A stretch of DNA of 64,000 nucleotides from Cardiocondyla obscurior. Lineage: Eukaryota > Arthropoda > Insecta > Hymenoptera > Formicidae. The notes beneath the pieces were generated by a model. The model had not been told where the DNA came from, did no database searches, and worked only from the letters and a program-made list of their open reading frames with translations. This document shows positions 1 to 11,563 of the stretch, piece after piece. Where the stretch lies: assembly GCF_019399895.1 (NCBI RefSeq), contig NC_091864.1, positions 12,936,001-13,000,000 of the forward strand, given 5' to 3'. The position numbers were made by a program, and so were the translations under genes. Each line of letters opens with the position of its first letter. Position 1 is the first letter of the stretch.

Positions 1-701
1 AAGTTTATATTATTTATTCTCTTTGCTTTTCTCTAAAGTATATATTAATGAGTAAATATAATACATATTAGATTTACTCATTGATATACATATATTTAAA
101 AGCAATTGAATGAACCTGTTTATTCATTAACTAAATAATATTATTTGAAAAAAAGTGATCTTTTGTTGTAGCCTTGAACACACATAATTTAGTGTAATTT
201 ATAAGCACTGCAGCAGGCAACATTAGTCAATGACAGGAATATAAAATAGCACAATGTACGTCATGGGGCAATAATCATTGGATTTACAAATTAAAGATTG
301 ATTTCAATTTGATATGGTCTAAGACTTTGTTATTTTATTTATTTTCAAAAGAAGATTATAATGAGCCAAGAAATTAATAATTTATAAACGTGTACATTTA
401 TTTATAAATTAAGATAACTGAAAACTTTATCCTTTTATTAAATTTTATTATTATCTGAATTAAAAGTTAGAAACTTTTTAAAATGTATATTAGAAAATAG
501 ATTGCTAAATGAGAATAAATTTAAGGCTGCTAATGCTAGTGATGCAAACATAAATTTGCATATGTTGCATTAGTTACATAAATCACTGTAAAGTTGCATA
601 ATGTTTTCAACTTTATTTGACTTAACATACCTTTTGCATTCAGCGTTTTCTGTGCCTGTGCAATCTTTAGACTTATGTTTTTGGCTTGTGATGGTTGTAG
701 C
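1..701. other. AT-rich upstream region of Hip14
   Basis: No coding region is visible. The stretch is AT-rich with scattered stops in all frames. A good acceptor-like sequence (TTGTAG) ends at 700, two bases before the preferred Hip14 start codon. The region may therefore hold a non-coding first exon and an intron of Hip14, but no donor can be assigned with confidence. Confidence 0.4.
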
Positions 702-3700
702 ATGTACGCGCTGCAGATGCAAACCGCTTGCCAGGGCGAGGGAACTGGTGAGCCCGATGATCCTAGCGGCCTTCATCAAGAACCAGTGCGACCTGCCACC
801 CAAGATTGCAGCTCTTTCGATATTGTCAGAGCCACCCAGGTAGTTTATGTGTATTTTAAATTAACATTTTTAGAAGATAAAAATCCTACAGACTATAAAA
901 AGTTTACAATTAAAAATATAAATGTAAGATAATCTTGAAATATATTTGTAGTATGGAGCATTGGAACGAGTGACACAGTTGGTGGAAGCTGGTGCCGACG
1001 TGAACCAGCCGGATTCGGAGACGGTGACGCTATTGCATTGGGCTTCTATAAACAATCGCAAAGATATTGTTAAATATCTTATTGCGAAAGGAGCCGTAGT
1101 CGATGCTATCGGTGGTGAATTGGCTTCTACGCCATTACATTGGGCCACAAGGTCAGTATTTTAATACATGTAATCAGTATTATTCAAATTAAATAGTAAT
1201 ATAATTTTAATAAAAATAATTAAAATTTTTACGTAATTTGTAACACATAAAATATTCTATATTTTTCTGTAGTTTTTTTAGTTTTTACTTTAAAAAACAT
1301 GTTTATAAGATAAAAAAAAGAAAGAAAAGAAAATTAATCTTTGATTATATCTCTAGACAAGGCCATCTCTCAACGGTTGTAATACTGATGAGAGCGGGTG
1401 CTGACCCTACTTTGAGGGACTCTGAAGGCTTTTCTTGCATACATTTGGCGGCACAATTTGGCCATACAGCTATTGTAGCTTATTTGGTGGCAAAAGGTGT
1501 TAATCCAAATATGCCAGACAGAAGTGCTATGACTCCTCTTATGTGGAGCGCCTATAAAGTCAATAGGTACACAGAGCAACAAATTATTTTTTTATGAGTA
1601 ACTTATTTTTCCAACAGAATATCTTTAATTTAGTTACTTTAAAGTCTTTCTTTTTACAGTTTAGATCCAACGCGACTACTATTGACTTTAGGCGCGTCAC
1701 ATTCACTTACCGATAATCTGCACGGTAACACAGCCCTGCATTGGGCCATTATAGCAAAAAATAACACTGCAATATCCACCTTGGTACAACACGGAGCCTC
1801 ACTAGACCTGCCCAATTTTCAAAATGAAACGCCAATGACGCTGCTAGGTCCTCATATCGGTGCCGCGTGGCTAGGACATAAAATCAGTCATGAGATTAAG
1901 GAAAAGCAAGGTCGCACAAGAACATGGTGTAGAGATAAGGTAATGATAATATGTCGTAAGTGTGTCATAATATCTTTTTGTGTCTTCGATGTTAATACTT
2001 TTTTTAAAGAAAAAATTGAAAATTTAATCTAGATTTAATTTTCAATTTTTTTAATATTATTATCGTGTTTTTTTTTCTTGCAGAGAATTCGTTGGTACTG
2101 TATGGTCAGTACACCATTTATAGCGTTTTATGTAATCGGTATGGTTCTACAGAGTGGATGGGATTATTTATTAAAACTAGGTGCCTTTATCACCCTTTAT
2201 GTAGCGGTGTATTTAATGAACCATTTCGTGTTCGATGAACGGCTGTTTCATATTTTGCCAATGTCGATTTATTTGGCAACTAAGGTGGGTGCTCCGAATT
2301 GAGTTTTAGATAATCGAGAACTTTTACGTATTTATGATTAGTTTCTGATAAGCCGTAAAAAAATGTGATAAGATACGTTGTCGATAAGGTGATACACTCA
2401 GAAAGTCAGTGTTAACCCAATATTAAGTAAATATTGCATTAATACTACAGAAAAAAATTAAATATAAAACAACGTACAATAAAAATATAAGTTTAATATA
2501 AATAATAAAAAACAATTTTTTTATGACTATATACGTTTTTAATATATTCAATATAATTTTTATTTTTTAACACACTAATGCATCACGATTAATACGTTTA
2601 TTAACTGTATGTTTATTTGTTGTTAATTATAATTACTGTTTCTTTTGTTTTTTTAGATGTGGATATACTTTACGTGGATATTCTGGCTGGGTATTCATGC
2701 AGCATGGTATTTATGGTTGTTATTAGTCGGTGGATCCGTTCCTCTTTGGATATGCTTCCTGCAGTCTTGGCGAGGTGATCCCGGAGTTATCACGGCTACT
2801 CATGAGGATAAATTAAATGTAAATTAATATCTTATTATTTAAAAACTATTTTATTTGCAAGATTATGAAAAATGTATGCATATCTTTATTTGCAGACGAT
2901 AATTGAATTGGCTGAGTCAGGTGGTTTTGAGCCACAATGGTTCTGCAGTAGTTGTCTAGTCCGAAGACCCATGAGATCTAAACATTGTTCCACGTGTGAT
3001 CGTTGTGTAGCAAGATTCGATCATCATTGTCCATGGGTTAATAATTGTATTGGTAAGTAAAGCACTTTAATATAACACTTAATATTAACACACTTTTTTC
3101 GTAAATTAATGCATTAATTTGTTTTACATCGGTTTAGATTTAAAAATTAGTTTTTTTTTTTCAATTTTTTTCTGTTTATTTTTTTGTCTTGCTAGAAAAT
3201 AATAGTTATACTTGTTTTATAAAAATTAAGATAGTAAAAAAAAAAAATATACATTATTACATCCTATATGTTTCAGGGGCGCATAATCACAAGTATTTCC
3301 TTGGATTTGTGGCGTCATTGCTAGGATTATGCATCGTTATTTTGTCCGCCAGTGTACAATACTGGCAATTTGAATGTTGGTCGAACTTAACGAACGGTCA
3401 TAGCGCAGACAATTATCTAGTAGCTGCAGCTACGTGCGACGCATGGGTGATGTGGGTAGCAGCCAATACGTCTCTCCATTCTTTCTGGGTTGGAACTTTG
3501 TTGGCGTGTCAATGTTATCAGGTAATATTATAACTTGATTTGTCAAACACGTTATATTTTATAGAATATCATCGACAAAATGTTGAAAATAATTTTAGTA
3601 AATATTGTGAGTGATTATAGTTATATTTTTTGTTCTGTGTTTGCAGATTATGGTCCTGGGAATGACAACGAATGAACGTATGAATGCCGGTCGTTACAAA

Positions 3701-3883
3701 CACTTTAAGCAAGGAAACCCGTTCCATCGTGGTGCCTTGCAGAATGCCGCTGACTTTTGCAACTTCAGTTTTTGCGGAGTAAAAGCGAAACCTAGCTCGG
3801 ACTGGTTGCACAGTTTCGATCTCAAGCAAAGCATCGAAAAGTTACCCTTGCTTGCGCAAAAAGATAATTTTCAGTATGTTTAG
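702..3883 (+). CDS. Hip14: Palmitoyltransferase Hip14 (ZDHHC17-like), nine exons
   Basis: An integral membrane S-acyltransferase. By family knowledge it palmitoylates synaptic proteins such as SNAP25 and CSP at the Golgi and presynaptic vesicles. Coding exons are 702-839, 952-1151, 1357-1566, 1660-1939, 2084-2284, 2657-2818, 2896-3052, 3277-3521 and 3647-3883. They join in phase to 609 residues, against about 630 in fly and human. The N-terminal half has ankyrin repeats ([43 protein letters not shown]). Hydrophobic segments follow, then the Cys-rich DHHC domain with [20 protein letters not shown] and the catalytic Cys in DHHC (exon 7). Two more membrane segments and the conserved TTNERMN block come after it. 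An in-frame ATG at 675 would add nine residues. ATG 702 is preferred because an acceptor-like TTGTAG immediately precedes it. All catalytic residues are present. Confidence 0.95.
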
Positions 3884-6800
3884 AGATCTGTAAGCAGCCG
3901 TGAGAAGCTAATTGTACACGCATACATACACCATATCACTTATGCCTGACGTACTCCTTGGACCACCAAAGAGTTGCTGCAAACATGTAAGTGGTTTTCC
4001 AATACGGCAGTAATTATGGACATTCGCGTATTCTCTAAACAGCTCTATTATACAGCAATCGCTGAATAACAATTTTTTGACCTGTACGCCATAAAAGACT
4101 ACTATATTAAGAATGTGCATATCTCACCTATTCTATACTTAAAGATATCGAATAATAAAACGATATAAATGCACAAATTTTATGATTTAAATTAATTTTT
4201 TGTTGCTGAAATATGATGGATACGAAAGAATAAATTTTTATATTATATGTTTAAAACTATTATTTTTGATAAATGGAGAGAAAGATAAAAGAATTGCAAA
4301 TTAGAAAACTAATTTATAATTAATAGAGCTACGAAATTCTTCAATCGATTATTTCAATTTGTACATTCATCCTATTTGTATCTCTGATATTGAGATTTAT
4401 TTTTATTAAGCTCTATAGAATAATTCTTTACATTAAACGCATATTGTAAATATTCATCTTAAATCGTATTCATTTTCTGACACTTATTAATCATTCCACA
4501 TTTAATTTCAATATTGCGATTTAAAACAATAGCGTTTTAACTCAATTTTTCAAGAAGTAAACGCACTTAGAGCTTGAAAGTATATACTATTCAGTGATTA
4601 TAAATCTGATATTTCTAATTGTACAAGTAACTCAGTCTACAAAATTACAGCTGTTACAATTATTTTATTATCAACAGAATAAATAATTGGAAATCTATAT
4701 ATTTCTTATTAATGCAAATATTCGAAGAATATTTCAGCATTAATTCTCAATGAAATTTGTAATTTATAACTGAACAAAAATTAATGCGTAAAAGTGTAAG
4801 ATAACAAAATTTAATAATATACAAAAAAAAATTAAAATTAAATATTGCAGATATGATGCAATTAAAAAATCATATAAAGCGCAAAAGTAAAATAAATAAT
4901 AATGATGTGGGGCCTATATGACATCGCTATAAATGTTATAAATTATGCAAATTAGAATGCGTAAGAAAATCAAATGCTGTGCGATAGAATTATAGCCAAA
5001 AGAGAACTACATAACAGCTATTTATACTGTTTAGTCTATATTGTTCGTATTTGTAAGAGAGTCTACCTGACTTAAGTGCCATGTTATGCTTCTTGAAATG
5101 CATTTATGTACACGTCACATACTTCTGTTAAGATCAACTACTATTCGTATTGGTTATTGTTGCGACTAAAATGTAACATTTAATACAACACGATATTTGC
5201 GATCACGAATCAATATTATAAATTATTCATAATATTTATTTAAGAACTGTGTTATGGCGTGTGTTATATGAAGTATATCTCGTAAAAAAGGTTTGGATCA
5301 CAAGTCGCTTTTTATATGTTGAAGAAAGAATAAGTTTAGAATATCTTTACGCAACAAAGAAATTATTTAACTCAATTAAATACGGCAGAGAGCACGCTCC
5401 ATGTGTATTTTAGCATTTAACTCCAAACTGATAATTCTTCCAAATTATATGTACAAATTATTGCTGAAAAAGAAGAAAATTGTTGCTTGTACATTCCGAC
5501 GGACTGTAACATTTTATAATGAGAAAATGTCAATTTATAGAATATCTCATGAAATCTTTCCGAATAAGTTAATTGATGAAAAGATACAGAGTATTATTTT
5601 TTAAGTGCACTCGTAGAATTAAAACTCATAGAAGTAAAAGTTATTTAAGTGCAATGTAAAATAATTTTTTTTAAACTTTCTGTCTTAAAAAAAAAGTATA
5701 TTTACATTGTTTTATGTAATATTTATTTTGTCTAAAAAATAGTTTTAATTTGACTCTTAATTTCGACGAGTGCACGTTAAAACGAATCGATCAAAGGTTG
5801 GATATTTACACAATATAGCTTTGATTTATGATTAATGTAGGTACAAATACATTTAATATTCTAAAAATGCGTTCTAAATTGCGTATACTGCTATTGGAAC
5901 GTTAGTTATAGTAATATTTTCTCATTTATAAGAAAATCAGTTTATAAAAAAAATCATGAATTTGATTCTTTATTTGTATATAAATGTTGGATATTTTATT
6001 TGATGCAACTATATACAAATATTTTTTTTTTAATTTTAGTTTTTTAACGTAAGGATCTTTTATGATACAAGCAAATAGAAGTCTTCGAGGTCATTAATTG
6101 ACATTTAACTTTAGGTTCGATTTATCGATTGTATTAGTTTATACAGATTTTCATGCCCGACGACTTCTTGTACAGGACGATAAGAAACATTCGTGTACAA
6201 AATGTTGACGAACATACAGATAGTTTTAATATGGGTATACTTGACATAGCAGTCGCACGATTACTTGCAAACCGAGTACTCCATGTCAATGTTGTTAGCA
6301 GAAGATATATACGTGTATAAATATTATAAAATATAGCAATATAGAAGATACAATCGATTGTATTATAATATCATTTGTCGGATTATTACATTTGTCAAAA
6401 GAGTTTACGTCGTGTCGGACGGTTTCATTCATAGATCATTGTATCAATTACTTTTATTTGTCAATCTAGTCTAAATGAGATTAGTAGCAAACAATAGCAT
6501 TGATATATTTTGTTAACTATTGTGTTGTGATTACTTCCCGTATGGGAGATCTAACCGTCGAATTAAGCTATATTAATCCTAACTTTTTCTGATGTATCAC
6601 GTAATATTTGGAAATCGGGATCGAAGTCGATATAATTTCGCCGAGTTCTTAATTAGTGGAACGAACAGTGTGTTTCGCGTTTATTTGTATATGGCAAACG
6701 AAACGCGACAATTGACGTGAGTGTTAAGATTCTCGGGTAAATTATACCGATTTCCATCCTCGCAAATCATGAGTATCAGTGCATCGTTAAACGAACAAAA

Positions 6801-7781
6801 TGGTACGATACAAAAATAATAAGACGTTTTTACAACCGCGAAATATACATGTAGCACCGTAATAATGAATGTTATTAACACACACGCACGTTTCTATCGC
6901 TACGTTTTCTTAAGCTCCAAGATAACTTTAAGATTTTAAGATAAGAAATATATTTAATGATAAAAGATTACAGGTGGGTTCACAGATTATAAAGTTACGA
7001 TTCACGATGCGACACCTTATGGTTACTGTGATTTGCGAGGTAATACGAAAAAAAAGAACAAAAAAAAAAAAACAAAAAAAAACAAAAAACATGTAACACA
7101 CATACATTAAATGTTCGAATTGCTGTTAAATTTTTGACGAATTATAACAATATATACACGAGATGGTGGTGCGTTATTTACTATCTTTTTAAGTGATAAT
7201 CGTCCTATTCTGCTTCCAGCTGTTCAATGTAAATAAAAGTCTAAATATGTCTAATACTTATTTTATTTAAGAAAAACTTTGAAGATATGCATGTTTTTTT
7301 TTCTGAAAAGCAAAATTTGTCCTTTTTTTTCTATTTCACCTGCAACATATTACTGAGATAAGTAAACCTCGAAGTCTTTCTAATTACAAGCCATTCTTGC
7401 TTTGCAATTGACTTCTCTTCGCAATAATAAATTCGTTGTTGTAATCGCCACGATTATTTCATTATGTACTTTTAGTGAATTACTTAAAAATGTAAAAGTG
7501 TTATTTTTTAATTTATTTGCAATAGGTTTCTGTTAACATTCTGTTAATGAATGGTTTAATAAATGTTTTTATTTTTAATATTATGAATGCTAGAAGGTTT
7601 TCGTCTGCGATATTTAAATCTCGTATAACTGATATGACTTGAATGCGCAACGCATATACGACTGTAGATCGCATTTGTCATCGCTTTCGTTCCGAGTTTG
7701 TGTTACAGTTCAATTTGCGTTATTTGACGTTAAGGTTATTTTTATTTTTCATGTGTTTCGTTACGAAGAAATGTGCTTAAC
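3884..7781. other. Gene-free AT-rich stretch, Hip14 3' UTR and spacer
   Basis: About 3.9 kb without a supported gene. The left part should be the Hip14 3' UTR; an AATAAA at about 4154-4159 is the first plausible poly(A) signal. Short open frames (for example 5401-5604) have AT-driven composition and no recognisable protein features. An A-rich run interrupted by C lies at about 7050-7090. The last 150 bases before 7782 should hold the promoter and leader of the next gene, but no clear core element is seen. Confidence 0.5.
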
Positions 7782-9392
7782 ATGGTCACCGGAGAAGATT
7801 GTTCTTGCGCTGACACGACGGAACCTTCCAATCTAACATCCTTGCGTTCAGATGACATCACTTCAGCCATAAACTCTGATGTAAATGCAATATGCACTGG
7901 AACAATCGATGTGAAGAGCGATACCGCTGCTGAAAAACCCAAAGGCACATTTTTTACATGTTCTTAAACGTTCTGCGAAATTTCTTTTCCAATATGTATA
8001 AAAAATTTGTGATTTAGTTTTAAATTTATACGATATCCCGTTGTCAGCATTTTTATTATTTATACAATTATTTGTATTCTGTATGTAGATACTGACTGCG
8101 AGTGTTCCGATGCATCGTTGGTCGCAACTTATTGTGTACCCGCGGCAGCTGAGATTCCTGTTCCAGGGAGACCAGATCGCCAGTCTCAGCGAAAGAAGTC
8201 GAGAAGTCGGCCACCTGCAGCGCAACTTAAATCGAATTTTCCATGCCTCTGTAACAAAATGTAACGCCGCTGCGCCCATTTTATCTCATTAATCCATTTA
8301 TTTCTCAAAGCAGATTTATCGTTCCAGCAACGGCTACGTTTTGCCTGTGAAACTTAAGGAAGGTACAAGATGCTGTGACATACACTGAAGAATATGTGGA
8401 ATAATGGTGATCACGTTTTTTTAGATAAACTGCAACGGCGTCCATTCTGGAGTCGCTGGAAACGACAGGGTAACGGCAAAGGGGACAAGATGTACGAGAT
8501 AAATCTGAAACAAGTTCAGTGTCCTCACTACGCTAAGCCACGTGTAAACAGTGCGCATAAACAGCATCGCAGTTCGTTGCAACCACCACACGAATTTCAG
8601 TCCTACATCCCCTGTAAAGACGTGTCGGAGGGAATACCAAGTAAAAAAAACGAGTTCGGCAAATCGAAATCACCTAAAAATCCAACAAAAACGAAGCTTA
8701 AGGGAGAAGAAATTGCGGAGAAGATCGAGATATACTATTTTGATCATGGAAGCTCCGAGTAGGTGACAATTCGATAAGAAACTTGTTAAATATAAAAAAC
8801 TTTTTTATATATTTAACAAGTTTTTTTTATATTTAACAAAAAAACGATTTTATTTCGTATGTTTTATGCACCGAGCTTTCCTCATTTTTCAGAATAAATT
8901 TAATTTCTAAATAAATCTAAAGATCAAAGAAACGATAGTCGATCACACGGATATCTCTCTTTCAGATATTATCGGACAACCGACTGTCATCCCGTATTAA
9001 TTACGGACAAATGCGCCGAAAAGACCGATCAAGCGGCAACTCGCTTTTGGGCGGAAATCTTCGGCACGATTCACATCGGCATCGCCTTCGTCACGGCCTT
9101 CATTCTGCAGCTCCTGCGTTTCGTGCTTTACAGCGTGATCCGGCCGTTAACCATCGGAATACTTCAATTGATAGCGGACTACTTTCTGAAACCACTGCTG
9201 TCTATTCTATTCAACGCCTTTGTGCAGCCTGTCCTGATCTTGCTCTACAACGTCGCGACGTCGTTGAAAGACCTATGTGAACCAATTGCCGAGGCGATGG
9301 GTCTGTTCCTAAGGGAGATTGCAAATCTCTGCGCCGCATTCCGGATTGTGGAGGTGAAGCACGTTCATTCGTCGACTACTGCTTGCACTTGA
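7782..9392 (+). CDS. Unrecognised protein with hydrophobic C-terminal half, five exons
   Basis: I do not recognise this gene. The model that keeps phase is ATG 7782 to donor 7880 or 7910, then exons 8089-8250, 8311-8362, 8425-8758 and 8966-9392, giving 357 or 367 residues. Both donors are in phase 0, so exon 1 may have two lengths. The N-terminus is Ser/Thr/Asp-rich with a CSC motif. The fourth exon is basic and Lys-rich (PFWSRWKRQGNGKGDK) with two Cys. The last exon starts with a TDCHP motif and runs into two or more long hydrophobic segments (around IGIAFVTAFILQLLRFVLYS and LKPLLSILFNAFVQPVLIL), so a membrane-anchored protein is likely. Exon 2 is also open in another frame, but that frame lacks a good upstream donor. 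Exons 4 and 5 are the best-supported part. The start codon and the last few residues are the least certain. Confidence 0.6.
8780..8822. repeat. Intronic 15-bp perfect hairpin
   Basis: AACTTGTTAAATATA at 8780-8794 is the exact reverse complement of 8808-8822, separated by a 13-base loop. A partial third copy of the arm (ATATTTAAC) follows directly. It lies in the intron before the last exon of the unrecognised gene. It could be a foldback repeat remnant or a structural element. Confidence 0.7.
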
Positions 9393-10109
9393 ATTCGTAA
9401 GCGAAAATTGAGGAAAGTCCTGAGAATCGAGCTCCGGTAACTTGACTAAAAGTTCCCGAGGGATTTTAGCGAGATCCGAGATCTCAAGGCGATTCAAATG
9501 CGGAGGAATCCACGACGCACGTTCATTCATCACTAAAAACGCCAATGCCTTAACACCAGGTATATATTTGGTATTATTTTAACTTTACAATATTATTATT
9601 GTGTCATTTTTACAGAACAAATTATCTCTTATAGCAACTAGCTTTGTCAATAATAATCAATGTTCGTTCTTTGTCACTTTCGCGCGTTCTTTTTCTAGTT
9701 CGCTCTCTCCAATCTTCTTTCTTTCGTCTTTTCTCTATCTCGTGTATTTTACCGTTTGATAAATATGTACAATCTCACAAACAACAAACGGAGGAACCTA
9801 ATTACATCATGTAGTTTTTCACACTTTGCTATGTACAAGTACTACTAGTATATCTTTTCTCGTTTTTACAGAGTCGCTTTCTCACTCTCACTCTTTCTCT
9901 CTTGCACTCTCGCTTTCTTTCTCTCACTCTCTCATACTTCGTCTCTCTTTTACCGGCCGATCGTATCGCAATAAATTTTATTTTTCGCATGTAATCTACA
10001 AAAAGAAAACAAAAGGAGACAAAAAGAAACCGAATGAACGAAACGCCTATCGTCACCTAGTCTCAGGAACTGCAACCTCTGCTCACTCGCTATAACGCAT
10101 CGCAGTGAT
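9393..10109. other. Convergent 3' region between the unknown gene and MOB2
   Basis: No supported gene lies here. The 3' UTRs of the plus-strand unknown gene and the minus-strand MOB2 must both end within this 0.7 kb. A long CT-rich simple repeat lies at 9877-9953. On the minus strand it is GA-rich and would fall in the MOB2 3' UTR. Confidence 0.5.
9877..9953. repeat. CT-rich simple repeat
   Basis: An imperfect run of CTCACTCT, CTTTCTCT and CTCTCTTTT units, nearly pure pyrimidine on the plus strand. It lies in the likely MOB2 3' UTR. Confidence 0.75.
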
Positions 10110-11532
10110 CTAGGTGGTACTGCTAGTGTTCGTGGTGGTCGGAGTCTCCTGGATGGCTAAGGTCTGCGAAGGCGCGGATGTCGAGTCACCTGCAAGCCAG
10201 GAAAGGGATCAATAGATGTAAATACGAGCGTGTATCTCTCTCCGGACCGTATAACGTAATATACTAAATATACGCTTAATGCACCGTAATCGAGTTCGTC
10301 CCCTAATCGCACAATTGACCCAATAAGAGAGCCTTCTCTGTGGCCTAAATATCGACATATCCTTTTGTCAATAAATCGAGCACCTCGGGAATTGAAGCTA
10401 CTCTCGCACAGTATTCCACCACTCTTTATTCGAATAAATTCTTCGCCTAAATCCGAGCTTATCTTAACTTGGTTCAATCGTCTGTTTAGTTAAATTATAG
10501 TAATGAGAAGGCTCCCTGAAACGTGACTTTATTTATCGCCAAACGAAGAAATATCCCGCCGTTCGAAATGCGCAATCCAGTCTCAGATCTCTCGCTGGCA
10601 TTGCGTAATCGGCATCGATCAATACCACATCGGCGGCGGTCGCGGCGGCAACGTAGAAAACTTACCCAAGAGGGCGGCCTCTAGGTCCCCCAGGATCTCC
10701 GTTTCCTTGGGGTCTATAAGGTTGAAGCGTTGATTAAGGAGCGTGAGGTGGGCGAATACACAATTGAGGTGAGCGTGCAACCCCAAAAGCGCCACCTCCC
10801 TGAAGTGGCAGTGGTAGATGTGTGCCACTACGTGGTACAGTAGCCGCAGGATCTTACGCACTATCGACTCGAACGAGCTCGGGAATTCGTTTGCTGAAAA
10901 ACATTTTTAAAATAAACATTAGTTGTTCCTTCCTTCGTGCCGCTTTGATTATATAACGCAAACGTATCAGATCGATAATAAGCCGGTCAATAAATCTATC
11001 TCAGCGATGATACGTGCTAAATTTGTAACGCTTATCGATTAATTATTTTAAAATGTGCGGAGACGAATTAATTGCATAATGTTAAACGGACAACTCACCG
11101 TACTTTGTAGGGAATATAGTTTCGTCGCTAACGGTGCGTTGCGTAAATGTCATAACGTAGTCTATATATTGTGGCGCCGCAACCCTCGTTTTCTTTCCTT
11201 TTTCGTCGAACCATAGATACGTTCTGGAACAACAAAACAATCGTCACAAATCGATCGGCTAAGCCGAATGTGAAACAACGTGACGTAAATAAATTCGATC
11301 AAAGTCGCGTTGGCGAAAGATATTAACTTCTTATCAGGAACTCAACGGCACGACGACTGGGAACTTTACGAAGATCACATTTATACAACAAAAAAAATTT
11401 TACACCAAGAATTATTATAATGTCACAATAGCTGTGGACCGTTAAGGAATTCTAAAATATATCTAACAATTGTGTACCATGGTACTTAGAGTAGGCTGTT
11501 TCAACATTCAGGTAAGTATATCTTATTTTTAT

Positions 11533-11563
<31 letters not shown>

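Noticed and set aside
5401..5604. 67-codon frame in the Hip14 downstream region
   Set aside because: AT-driven Lys/Ile/Asn composition, no splice or domain support.
8089..8265. Alternative frame of exon 2 of the unknown gene (reads DTDCECSDASLVATY)
   Set aside because: It looks protein-like but would need a phase-1 donor in exon 1, which is absent apart from poor sites, and its own phase-2 donor does not fit exon 3. The other frame fits at both ends.
7863..8279. 138-codon minus-strand open frame
   Set aside because: It lies antisense to exons 1-2 of the plus-strand gene and spans its intron. No domain or splice context supports it.
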